Source: Candidatus Atribacteria bacterium (lineage in GTDB: Bacteria > Atribacterota > Phoenicimicrobiia > Phoenicimicrobiales > Stramentimicrobiaceae). Taken from it: 64,000 nt of DNA. Below are positions 8,483 through 16,756 of the stretch, one piece after another; within the stretch, counting starts at the first letter, position 1; every line of letters begins with the position of its first letter. Below the pieces are notes generated by a model. That model saw only the letters and a program-made list of their open reading frames with translations. It searched no databases and was not told the origin of the DNA. The position numbers and the translations under genes were made by a program. The stretch covers positions 1 to 64,000 of the forward strand of contig JAKPKS010000167.1 of assembly GCA_029553585.1 (NCBI GenBank), in the 5' to 3' direction.

Positions 8483-10117
8483 TTGGCTGAGTGGATTAAT
8501 TCTCTTATTAAAATAATAAGCATCATGTTTGCTGGCCTTTTAATGATATTTTTAGGAAAGTATAATCAGAAGAGTAAAATTGCTCCCTGGTTAAAACTTT
8601 TTTGTCAGGTTGTTATTGTTTCTATAGCTATCACAGCTGGTGTAAGAATAGAATTCTTAAGAAACTATTCCGGTGGTTACTGGTACCTTAGTTACCTCTC
8701 CATACCAGTCACTGTTATCTGGTTGCTCACTATCACCAACTCTATTGGACAAACTGATGAGTCAGGTGATACCACTCCAATAACTGTTCTTATTGCCGCC
8801 CTGACTTTTTTTATTGTTTCTGTTTTTCAGAGACAGGGCCTCTTGATTGCCGAAGTTTTATCTTTATTTTTGATTGTTTTTTCTTCAATAATTATTTTTG
8901 AAAAGAAAAAAAGTAAAGCTGATCGAAACAATTATTTTTCTATTTATTATATGTTTTTTGGATATTTACTGGCTGTTATTGCCATTGTGGGAGTATTAAA
9001 GAGTACTGCTGCTTTAACTCTATTGACACCACTTTTAATTCTGGGATTTCCCATTATAGATACTTCCTATTCTTTTATTGCCAACTACTTAAGGGATGAT
9101 TATTTAGGAAATGTGAATGAAAGTAAATTAAAACAACAATTGATGGAACATGGCTTTTCCTGGAAAGGTGCCAATCTGATTATTGTTTCAGCCTGTTTTT
9201 ATTTAAGTTTTGTGGCGATAATTATATCTATTAAAGAGAATATATATTTATTTACCACAATGATTGGGGTGGGATATCTTGCCTATTACTGGTTGAGGCA
9301 AAGGATCTTAAAGGGAGAGGCCATCATAAATTATAACCAGTTTAAAGAAAAACTGGAATTGTTTGGAGTGCCAATTGATCGCCTTAATTTACAGCAAGCC
9401 TTGGAACGAATTGATTATTTTGTCAGGGGAGAAAGAGCTCGCCTGGTAATAACGCCTGATACTCTGGCCGTTATGAGAGCCCGGACAGACCGACAATATT
9501 TAGAGATAACCAAACAAGCCGATTTAGTAACTCCTGATGGGGCTGGTTTATTATGGGCTGCTGCTTTCCTGGAGAAACCGCTCCCGGAACGTATCACCGG
9601 AATTGATTTGATTAATCACATCTGTGAGCTGGCAGTCAAAAAAGGTTACCGATTATATCTGTTAGGAGCAGAAGAAAAAGTTATTAAAAAGGCTGTTCAG
9701 AATTTAAAAGAAAAATACCCTGGCCTTCAAATTGTGGGCTACCACCATGGTTATTTTGATGATAATGATGATTCAGAAGCCCCTGAAGGATTAAGAATAA
9801 ATGATATTATCAATGATATAACAGAAAAAAAACCTGATTTTTTGCTGGTCGGAATGGGCGTTCCTAAACAGGAAATATGGATATCCAATTATAAAGATAG
9901 ATTAGGTGTTCCCGTCTGCATAGGCATTGGGGGAAGTTTTGATGTTCTTTCTGGTAAAATACCACGAGCTCCTTTATGGATGCAAAGCCATGGAATGGAA
10001 TGGGTCTTCCGTATAATTAAAGAACCAAAAAGAATTATTCGAATGATCCAACTACCTTCTTTCATCTGGCTCGTTTTTTTAGGTAAAATTGATCTATTAT
10101 TTCGTGTTGAGAAATAA
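8483..10117 (+). CDS. Degenerate WecA-like membrane domain fused to WecG/TagA/CpsF glycosyltransferase
   Basis: The C-terminal half (about residues 285-544) is a WecG/TagA/CpsF glycosyltransferase, which adds a sugar such as N-acetylmannosamine to an undecaprenyl-linked acceptor: VITPDTLAVM, VTPDGAGLLWAA, YLLGAEE, GYHHGYF and VGMGVPKQE are all in place. The N-terminal 270 residues are hydrophobic and align by eye with the WecA-like protein two genes upstream (TNSI near 85, FPIIDT near 189, EHG near 222), but its catalytic motifs are lost: NLIDGLDG has become GQTDESGD, GDSGS is absent and HLHHR is changed to LKQQL. It is probably a membrane scaffold or lipid-substrate binder. Start is TTG behind GGGGAGGGG. 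Confidence 0.82.
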   Translation: MAEWINSLIKIISIMFAGLLMIFLGKYNQKSKIAPWLKLFCQVVIVSIAITAGVRIEFLRNYSGGYWYLSYLSIPVTVIWLLTITNSIGQTDESGDTTPITVLIAALTFFIVSVFQRQGLLIAEVLSLFLIVFSSIIIFEKKKSKADRNNYFSIYYMFFGYLLAVIAIVGVLKSTAALTLLTPLLILGFPIIDTSYSFIANYLRDDYLGNVNESKLKQQLMEHGFSWKGANLIIVSACFYLSFVAIIISIKENIYLFTTMIGVGYLAYYWLRQRILKGEAIINYNQFKEKLELFGVPIDRLNLQQALERIDYFVRGERARLVITPDTLAVMRARTDRQYLEITKQADLVTPDGAGLLWAAAFLEKPLPERITGIDLINHICELAVKKGYRLYLLGAEEKVIKKAVQNLKEKYPGLQIVGYHHGYFDDNDDSEAPEGLRINDIINDITEKKPDFLLVGMGVPKQEIWISNYKDRLGVPVCIGIGGSFDVLSGKIPRAPLWMQSHGMEWVFRIIKEPKRIIRMIQLPSFIWLVFLGKIDLLFRVEK

Positions 10118-10500
10118 ATTATTTTACAGCCGAAAAATATTCGAAATTAAATACAATACAAACCCAGAATTTTATTGAAAAAGTTTATAGATCACCTTAT
10201 TCCAAAAACTAAAAATAAATAAGGCCTAATTAGTAATTGAAATACCCAATTTCCCACCTTTACATAGCAAAAATTAAAAATTATCTACAGGCAATACTTG
10301 TTATACTGTTATTAGATATGGTTTGCTTAATTAGAAGGATTTAATCAGGCACTCACCTATCCGGGAAAGATAGTAGGTAGTTTAACATTTGCTGGTTTTA
10401 AAATATTCTCTCCGTATTTTACTCAGATTACCGGACAAGACTATAAAGATTAGCCATTAATTATATTAAATAATTAGAATAAATAATCCTGGTTTATAAG
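10118..10500 (+). other. Intergenic stretch without a recognised gene
   Basis: This AT-rich stretch lies between the polysaccharide cluster and mreD. A stretch at about 10338-10453 is open in one frame and reads protein-like (TYPGKIVGSL, then KIFSPYF) but has no start codon and no Shine-Dalgarno, so it may be a gene remnant or chance. A short hairpin (CTATC/GATAG) sits in the same part. A weak promoter-like pair, TTTACA with TATCTA 17 bases on, starts near 10260. Confidence 0.35.
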
Positions 10501-11007
10501 TTGGTATTAAAAATGAAAATATGGATAAAGTTTGGAATAATAATTATTACCTTGGCTTTAGAGCTTTTGTTTGCCAATATAGTGACTTTTGATGCCATAA
10601 AACCAGATTTAGTGCTAATAATAGTTATTTGTCTATCCTTTATGTATGGTTCTGAAGATGGAATTATTATTGGTTTTGCCGGAGGGTTACTAAAAGATAT
10701 TTTTTCAATCAATTTACTGGGCACCAATGCATTGGTAAAGACCATAATTGGATATATATCGGGAACAATCAGAGAAAGAATTTTCCAGCAATATCTATTA
10801 TGGATAGTGGCCTTAGCAACCTTCTTTTTTACTATCCTAAATAACACTTTTGTTTATTATCTATTAGGTTTGTTCCACACTAATTATGATTTTATGGAAA
10901 TTTTAAAAAGATATCTATTAACACAGGCGCTGGTCAATAGTGTATTATCCCCATTTATTTTTATTGGTATTAGAAAGTTATTATCTTATGCGGAACGTTG
11001 GAGTTAG
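10501..11007 (+). CDS. mreD: Rod shape-determining protein MreD
   Basis: Small inner-membrane protein of the elongasome that helps guide side-wall peptidoglycan synthesis. The 168 residues contain about five membrane segments and the family pattern IKPDLVLIIV near residue 36, then GFAGGLLKDIFS and LLGTNALVKTIIGY. The following genes encode the elongasome penicillin-binding protein and RodA, supporting the call. Two starts are possible: the TTG used here or an ATG four codons on, neither with a good Shine-Dalgarno. mreC and mreB, which usually precede mreD, are not upstream; an mreB lies 21 kb further on. Confidence 0.85.
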   Translation: MVLKMKIWIKFGIIIITLALELLFANIVTFDAIKPDLVLIIVICLSFMYGSEDGIIIGFAGGLLKDIFSINLLGTNALVKTIIGYISGTIRERIFQQYLLWIVALATFFFTILNNTFVYYLLGLFHTNYDFMEILKRYLLTQALVNSVLSPFIFIGIRKLLSYAERWS

Positions 11008-11017
11008 ATCATAAGTT

Positions 11018-12808
11018 ATGTTTAGCCAAAAAAACAAGAAAAAAAGCAAAGAAATAATCAAAAAAAGGTTAAATGATTTTTTTATTTTAATAACCCTTTG
11101 TTTCGTCATTATATTATTAAATCTCTGGTATTTACAGATAATCAGGGGAAAAGAGTTTGAACAAAGAGCTATTAATAATTGTATCAGAGCTTTGGTGGAA
11201 GAGGCTCCCAGAGGAGAAATATATGACCAGCAGGGCAATATACTGGTTACTAACCGGCCAGCTGTAAATTTTTCGGTAATACCGGCTGAAATAAGTAATT
11301 ATCAAACTCTGACCGATGACCTTAGTTCAATTATTCCCATCGATTCCGCCAGCTTTCTTAGCAAACTAAAGAATCTTAAACAAAATCCCTTTCAGGCACT
11401 TACCATAAAAAGAGATTTGGAAAAAGATAAGATAGTAGCTATTGAAGAACAGAAATATAAATTTAAAGGTACCCTCTTAACAGTGCAGCCAGAAAGGAAA
11501 TATCTTTATCATAATTTTGCTGCACATCTTCTGGGCTATGTTAATGAAGTTAGTGAAGAAGAACTGAAGTCTACCACTTTTGATAATTTAATCGGTGGTG
11601 ATATGGTTGGAAAATCAGGGCTGGAACGTTATTATGATTCTTTTTTGAGAGGTGAAAAAGGGAGAAAAGAGGTAGAAATAGATGCCCTTGGCCGGGAAGT
11701 TACTATCCTTAAATCACAGAAGCCAGTAGCCGGAAACGATATTTATTTAACACTAAATAGTGAGCTACAAAGGTTTATTGAAGAGCAGATGAACGGGAAA
11801 AAGGGTGCCATAATCCTGAGCGAGCCACATACTGGTAAGATATTAGCTATGGTTAGCTATCCAGATTATGACCCCAATATATTTACCCAGCAGATTACCT
11901 TAAAACAGTGGCAGGAAATTGCCCAAAATAAAGATAATATTTTATGCAATCGCACTATCCAAAGCGTTTATCCACCCGGTTCTGTTTTTAAGCTTGTAAC
12001 TGCCATTGCGGCCCTGGAGGAAGGAATCATAGATATAAATAGTAGCGTTTACTGTCCAGGGTATTACAAGGTTGGAGATGTAACATTCAGATGCTGGAAG
12101 GAAACCGGGCATGGAAGTAGAGCTATAGTTGATGCTATTGCAAATTCCTGCAATGTATTTTTCTATACTATGGGGCATAGGTTGGGAATTGATAGATTAA
12201 GCCATTATGCAAAATTGATGGGGTTTGGTGAAAGTACAGGAATTAGTTTACCAGCAGAGCAGGTAGGGTTAGTGCCTTCCCAGGAATGGAAAAGGAAAAC
12301 CTTTAATCAGTCCTGGTATCCTGGAGATTCTGTTAACATGTCTATCGGACAAGGGTTTTTACTGGTTACACCTCTACAAGTTCATAATATGCTCTGCTTA
12401 ATTGTTAATGATGGATGTTATTATAAGCCCTACTATGTGGAGAGGATTGTTTCTCCCTCAGGAGAAATAATGGAACAATTTGAACCGGAAATAGTAAAAG
12501 AGATAGACGTGGCTAAAGATACCTTCAGAATTATTAAAGAAGGTATGAGAAGGGTAGTGGAAAGTGGAACTGGCTATTTAGCAAATATTGAAGAAATGAA
12601 AATTGCTGGTAAAACCGGTACGGCTCAAAATCCACAAGGGGAAAATCATGCTTGGTTTATTGGATTTGCCCCTTTTGAACATCCTGAAGTTTGTATAACC
12701 GTATTTATTGAACATGGGGGAGACGGAAGTGCTACCGCGGCTCCAATTGCTGGCAATATTATACGAAAATATTTTCAACTTAAATATTTGCAAATAGTGA
12801 AAGGTTGA
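11018..12808 (+). CDS. mrdA: Penicillin-binding protein 2 (elongation transpeptidase)
   Basis: Class B penicillin-binding protein that cross-links peptidoglycan during cell elongation together with RodA. After a short lysine-rich cytoplasmic start there is one membrane anchor (about residues 22-42), then the non-catalytic dimerisation domain beginning PRGEIYDQQGN near 69, and the transpeptidase domain with YPPGSVFK (active serine and lysine, SxxK) near 318, NSCN (SxN) near 378 and KTGTAQ near 531. The 596-residue length is normal. It begins 10 bases after mreD and is followed by rodA, the standard arrangement. Confidence 0.93.
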   Translation: MFSQKNKKKSKEIIKKRLNDFFILITLCFVIILLNLWYLQIIRGKEFEQRAINNCIRALVEEAPRGEIYDQQGNILVTNRPAVNFSVIPAEISNYQTLTDDLSSIIPIDSASFLSKLKNLKQNPFQALTIKRDLEKDKIVAIEEQKYKFKGTLLTVQPERKYLYHNFAAHLLGYVNEVSEEELKSTTFDNLIGGDMVGKSGLERYYDSFLRGEKGRKEVEIDALGREVTILKSQKPVAGNDIYLTLNSELQRFIEEQMNGKKGAIILSEPHTGKILAMVSYPDYDPNIFTQQITLKQWQEIAQNKDNILCNRTIQSVYPPGSVFKLVTAIAALEEGIIDINSSVYCPGYYKVGDVTFRCWKETGHGSRAIVDAIANSCNVFFYTMGHRLGIDRLSHYAKLMGFGESTGISLPAEQVGLVPSQEWKRKTFNQSWYPGDSVNMSIGQGFLLVTPLQVHNMLCLIVNDGCYYKPYYVERIVSPSGEIMEQFEPEIVKEIDVAKDTFRIIKEGMRRVVESGTGYLANIEEMKIAGKTGTAQNPQGENHAWFIGFAPFEHPEVCITVFIEHGGDGSATAAPIAGNIIRKYFQLKYLQIVKG

Positions 12809-12838
12809 AATTATTTAAACAGATCAAATGAGGTTATA

Positions 12839-13990
12839 ATGTCAAATAATATAAATTCGTCGCGGTTGATATCAGGTAAGTCATTTTTTAATCGCTATTT
12901 TCGTTTGGTAAAACATATTGATTATAGTATAGTTTTTTTAGCTTTAGGCCTCTGTATTTTAGGTCTGTTGATTATTTACAGCAGTACACATCAGGAAATT
13001 ATGGCTGATGGAACCACACAATTTGCTAAAAGGCAATTAATTTCAATCCTGTCTAGCTTACTAATCTGTTTTTTGATAACTATGATTGACTACCATGAAG
13101 TTGCCAAAATAGCTATTCCTGGTTATATCCTGTCCATAATACTATTAATCTATGTAATTTATTTTGGAAAAGAAATCGGCGGAGCAAGGCGCTGGATTCA
13201 ATTAGCGGGACGGGAGTTTCAACCTGCAGAGTTTGCCAAAATTGCCCTGATTATCTTTTTATCAGATTTTTTAAGCCGACAAAAGGATAAGTTACCCGAT
13301 TTGGTATATTTTTCTCTACCACTACTGTTTGCCGGAATTTTAATGTTATTAAGCTATAAACAACCTGATTTAGGTACCGCTATAGTCTTTTTTGCCATAA
13401 CCTTGCTCATAGTTTTTATTGCGGGAATCAGATGGCAGTATATCATAATAGTTTTTTTAACAATTTTATCTTTATTTCCTATTACCTGGTCCTTACTTAA
13501 GGATTACCAAAGAAATAGACTGATACTTTTTTTAAATCCCGAAAGGGATCCTCTGGGTGCCGGTTACAATATTATTCAATCAAAAGTTGCCATTGGCTCT
13601 GGTGGTTTTTTAGGTAAAGGATTATTTAGTGGAATTCAGAGTCAACTAAAATTTTTACCCTCCCAGCATACCGATTTTGTCTTTGCTGTTTTAGGGGAGG
13701 AGTTAGGATTTATTGGCGCTTTGCTACTATTAACATTCTTTATACTGCTCTTATGGAAAGGTATTAGAATTGCCCAGGAAGCACCAGATTTATTTGGTTC
13801 CTTTCTTGCTGCTGGCGTTACTTCTTTTCTGTTTGTTCAGATTTTTATTAATATTGGTATGTCTATGGGGCTGATGCCGGCAACAGGATTGCCCTTGCCT
13901 TTTATTAGCTATGGTGGGACCTTTATGGTTTCCAACTTTATTGGTATAGGTCTATTGCTAAATATTCATGTAAGAAGTATATTTGTTTAA
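12839..13990 (+). CDS. rodA: Peptidoglycan glycosyltransferase RodA
   Basis: SEDS-family polytopic membrane protein that polymerises glycan strands from lipid II in the elongasome, paired with PBP2. Family landmarks are GGARRWIQLAGREFQPAEFAK near residue 116, KQPDLGTA near 176, the loop QRNRLILFLNPERDPLGAGY near 229, PSQHTDFVFAVLGEELG near 279 and the ending LPLPFISYGGT. About ten membrane segments are evident. Its TAA stop is in frame with the radical SAM gene downstream, which matters for that gene's start. FtsW and SpoVE are close relatives, but the mrdA neighbour favours RodA. Confidence 0.92.
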   Translation: MSNNINSSRLISGKSFFNRYFRLVKHIDYSIVFLALGLCILGLLIIYSSTHQEIMADGTTQFAKRQLISILSSLLICFLITMIDYHEVAKIAIPGYILSIILLIYVIYFGKEIGGARRWIQLAGREFQPAEFAKIALIIFLSDFLSRQKDKLPDLVYFSLPLLFAGILMLLSYKQPDLGTAIVFFAITLLIVFIAGIRWQYIIIVFLTILSLFPITWSLLKDYQRNRLILFLNPERDPLGAGYNIIQSKVAIGSGGFLGKGLFSGIQSQLKFLPSQHTDFVFAVLGEELGFIGALLLLTFFILLLWKGIRIAQEAPDLFGSFLAAGVTSFLFVQIFINIGMSMGLMPATGLPLPFISYGGTFMVSNFIGIGLLLNIHVRSIFV

Positions 13991-14017
13991 TTCTGTAAAT
14001 TAAAGAGAGGTATTTAT

Positions 14018-15901
14018 ATAAATAGAGAGCAAGTAAAAAGAAAGTCAAATAAGGAAGCTATATATAGAATATTAGAAAAGGTAGAAAAACCGGGTCGTTA
14101 TACGGGAAAAGAGTATAATGAGATCATTAAAAAAAACGATGAAAAACTGATTAAAATTGCACTGGTTTTTCCTGATTTATATGAAATAGGAATGAGTCAT
14201 TTAGGGCTTAAAATTCTCTATGATATTATAAACAGAAGAGATGATTCGTGGGCAGAAAGGGTTTACGCTCCTGCAGCCGATCTGGAAAACTATTTACGAA
14301 ATGAAGGAATTACTCTATTTTCTCTGGAAAGTTTCAGACCTTTAGATGAGTTTGATATTATCGGTTTTAGCCTGCAGTATGAATTGAGCTATACCAATGT
14401 TTTGAATATACTCAATTTGGGGAAAATACCTTTACGGGCTAGCGATAGAGACTCAGCCAGACCTTTAATAATTGCCGGAGGACCCACTGCTTTTAATCCA
14501 GAACCTTTAGCTGAATTTATAGATTTATTTGTGATAGGTGACGGGGAAGAAATTATTAATGAAATTATCGATGTTTACAAAGAATGGTCCACCAAAAAAG
14601 AAAGAAATGGTAAACAGAAACTTTTTAAAAAATTGCTGCAGATCAATACTGGCATTTATATCCCCAGTTTTTATCAGGTAGAATATCATATGAGCGGCAA
14701 GGTAAAATCATACCAGAAGACTGTACCAGAAGCCCCTTTAAGGATAAAAAAAGGAATTGTGAAAAACCTGGATCAAGCTCCTTTTCCCATTATGCCTATA
14801 GTGCCCAATATTGATATCATACATAATAGGATTACTTTAGAAATATTTCGGGGTTGTACCCGTGGCTGCCGATTTTGTCAGGCTGGTATTATCTATAGGC
14901 CGGTGAGAGAACGTTCAGTAGATTGCTTGCTAGAATTAGCGGAAAAGAGCATTCGACAGACCGGATATGAAGAAATCTCCCTCTCTTCCTTAAGTTCCAG
15001 TGATTATAGCCATATAGATGAGATAACAAAAATATTGGTAGACCGTTATCAAAAAAAGGGAGTTGGAATCTCTTTACCATCCTTAAGAATAGATAGCTTT
15101 TCCTTGTTTTTGGCTGAACAGACTCAGAGGGTAAGGAAAACAGGTTTAACTTTTGCACCCGAGGTAGGGTCTGAACGTATGAGCAAAATAATCAATAAAA
15201 ACGTTAATGCCCAGGATTTATATAAGACTGTGCAAAATGCTCTAGAAATGGGCTGGAGGAGGATGAAGCTTTATTTTATGATAGGACTGCCTTGTGAAAC
15301 CTGGGATGATATTGAAGATATTGTTAAGCTGATAAAAAAAGTAGAAATAATGGGGAGGGAAAGAGCAGGGAAAAAATTTTCGTTAAATATCAGCATCAAT
15401 GCATTGGTGCCCAAGCCCCATACCCCATTTCAATGGGTTGCTCAGGAAAAAGAAGATCAGCTGTTAAAAAAGTTTAATCATATTGTTAAGGCTGTAAGAA
15501 GTAGAAATGTTTCCTGTCGTTTTCCTGATACCAGGCTACTCTTACTGGAGGCTGTTTTTTCCCGTGGCGATAGGCGATTAGGAGATGTAATAGAGGAGGC
15601 TTTTCGCAAGGGATGCAAATTTGATTCCTGGCAGGATTATTTTAATTTTGAGAGCTGGCAGGAATCTTTCCAAAAACATAATCTAACTATGTCTTTCTAT
15701 GCCCACCGCGAAAGAGAAAAAGATGAAATTATGCCCTGGGATTTGATAGATTGTGGTGTGGAAAGGCAATATCTGTGGAGAGAATGGGAGAAAGCTTTAC
15801 AGGGAATTAGTACCGATGATTGTCGTTTGATAAAATGTCAGGGCTGTGGTTTGGAAAGCGTATGTGCCGATACAGGGTTTTCAGGTAATGAAAAAATATA
15901 G
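14018..15901 (+). CDS. Radical SAM protein with cobalamin-type N-terminal region (TIGR03960 type), probable ATA start
   Basis: Radical SAM enzyme of unknown substrate, of the family always found next to the TIGR03936-type protein that follows. The cluster-binding motif is CTRGCRFCQAG (CxxxCxxC), about 65 kb-style family residues after the GDGEEI segment of the N-terminal B12-like domain. The first ATG is at 14192 (MSHLGLKILY), but the conserved N-terminal part (KVEKPGRYTGKEYNEI, then ALVFPDLYEIG) lies upstream in the same open frame. Between the rodA stop at 13988 and 14192 there is no ATG, GTG or TTG. The Shine-Dalgarno-like AAAGAGAGG (14002-14010) is 7 bases before an ATA at 14018, taken here as start; ATT at 14012 is too close. 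Confidence is high for the gene, moderate for this start. Confidence 0.8.
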   Translation: MNREQVKRKSNKEAIYRILEKVEKPGRYTGKEYNEIIKKNDEKLIKIALVFPDLYEIGMSHLGLKILYDIINRRDDSWAERVYAPAADLENYLRNEGITLFSLESFRPLDEFDIIGFSLQYELSYTNVLNILNLGKIPLRASDRDSARPLIIAGGPTAFNPEPLAEFIDLFVIGDGEEIINEIIDVYKEWSTKKERNGKQKLFKKLLQINTGIYIPSFYQVEYHMSGKVKSYQKTVPEAPLRIKKGIVKNLDQAPFPIMPIVPNIDIIHNRITLEIFRGCTRGCRFCQAGIIYRPVRERSVDCLLELAEKSIRQTGYEEISLSSLSSSDYSHIDEITKILVDRYQKKGVGISLPSLRIDSFSLFLAEQTQRVRKTGLTFAPEVGSERMSKIINKNVNAQDLYKTVQNALEMGWRRMKLYFMIGLPCETWDDIEDIVKLIKKVEIMGRERAGKKFSLNISINALVPKPHTPFQWVAQEKEDQLLKKFNHIVKAVRSRNVSCRFPDTRLLLLEAVFSRGDRRLGDVIEEAFRKGCKFDSWQDYFNFESWQESFQKHNLTMSFYAHREREKDEIMPWDLIDCGVERQYLWREWEKALQGISTDDCRLIKCQGCGLESVCADTGFSGNEKI

Positions 15902-15937
15902 AATTTCACCAGTGTAAATTGAAAGAAATGTGTATTT

Positions 15938-16636
15938 ATGTCCTATCTATATCGCATAAAATACAAAAAGAATGGTTCTTTGAGGTTCATCTCTCATCTG
16001 GATCTAAACTCTTTATGGCGGAGGGTGCTATTACGGGCAGAGATACCGGTAGAATTGTCCGAGGGATTTAATCCCAGAATGAAGGTTTCCTTTGGTCCCG
16101 CTTTACCCCTTGGTCTGGAGGGATGGCAGGAAATAATGGAATTATCCCTAATTGAACCATTAATCAGTGAGGTATTAATAGATAAAATTAACAAGGCTGC
16201 CCCCTCTGGCTTTAAAGTAATAGAGGTAAAACCGATATTTTCACAAAAGGAAAAAATCTCTTTGGGTAAACTATTAAAGGGTTTTTCCTATTTAGTTTAT
16301 TTGAGATTTCAGAACACTATCCTAAAAAGTAAGAAAAGAGCTATTCAGGATAGGATAGAACTATTTATTAATGATTTGTTGAAGCAAAAAGAAATTATAA
16401 TAGCCGCAAAAACAAAAAAAGGGATAACAGAATTAGATTTACGTCCCTTTATTCAGGAAATAAATATTATATGCAGAAGCGATAGCCGGTTAATTATCCG
16501 TTTAATACTCAGTATGGAACAGGGGAGATCTCTAAATCCCCGTTTAATTATTGGCAAATTACTGACCGGTCTCGAGGAATCTGTTATTATAGAAAAAATA
16601 GTAAGGGAGAAATTCTTAATAGATTCTACTGCATAA
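15938..16636 (+). CDS. Radical SAM-associated protein (TIGR03936/DUF2344 type)
   Basis: Companion of the preceding radical SAM protein; in many Firmicutes the two are adjacent or fused, between rodA and rng. The role is not established. The family start is clear: YRIKYKKNGSLRFISHLDL, then RRAL-like RRVLLRAEIPVELSEGFNPR and SFGPALPLGLEG. The protein is 232 residues, normal length, with no membrane segments. It lies 36 bases after the radical SAM gene and about 120 bases before the RNase gene. No Shine-Dalgarno stands out at the ATG. Confidence 0.82.
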   Translation: MSYLYRIKYKKNGSLRFISHLDLNSLWRRVLLRAEIPVELSEGFNPRMKVSFGPALPLGLEGWQEIMELSLIEPLISEVLIDKINKAAPSGFKVIEVKPIFSQKEKISLGKLLKGFSYLVYLRFQNTILKSKKRAIQDRIELFINDLLKQKEIIIAAKTKKGITELDLRPFIQEINIICRSDSRLIIRLILSMEQGRSLNPRLIIGKLLTGLEESVIIEKIVREKFLIDSTA

Positions 16637-16756
16637 TTAAGAATTGTGTTATACAATAATTCTATGGAATCCCATAAGAAGTAATTTGTAAATAAAAATA
16701 TTAATTGATTTAACAGGTTATACAACCAAGAACTAAGAGGAAGGTGGCTCCTGGAT

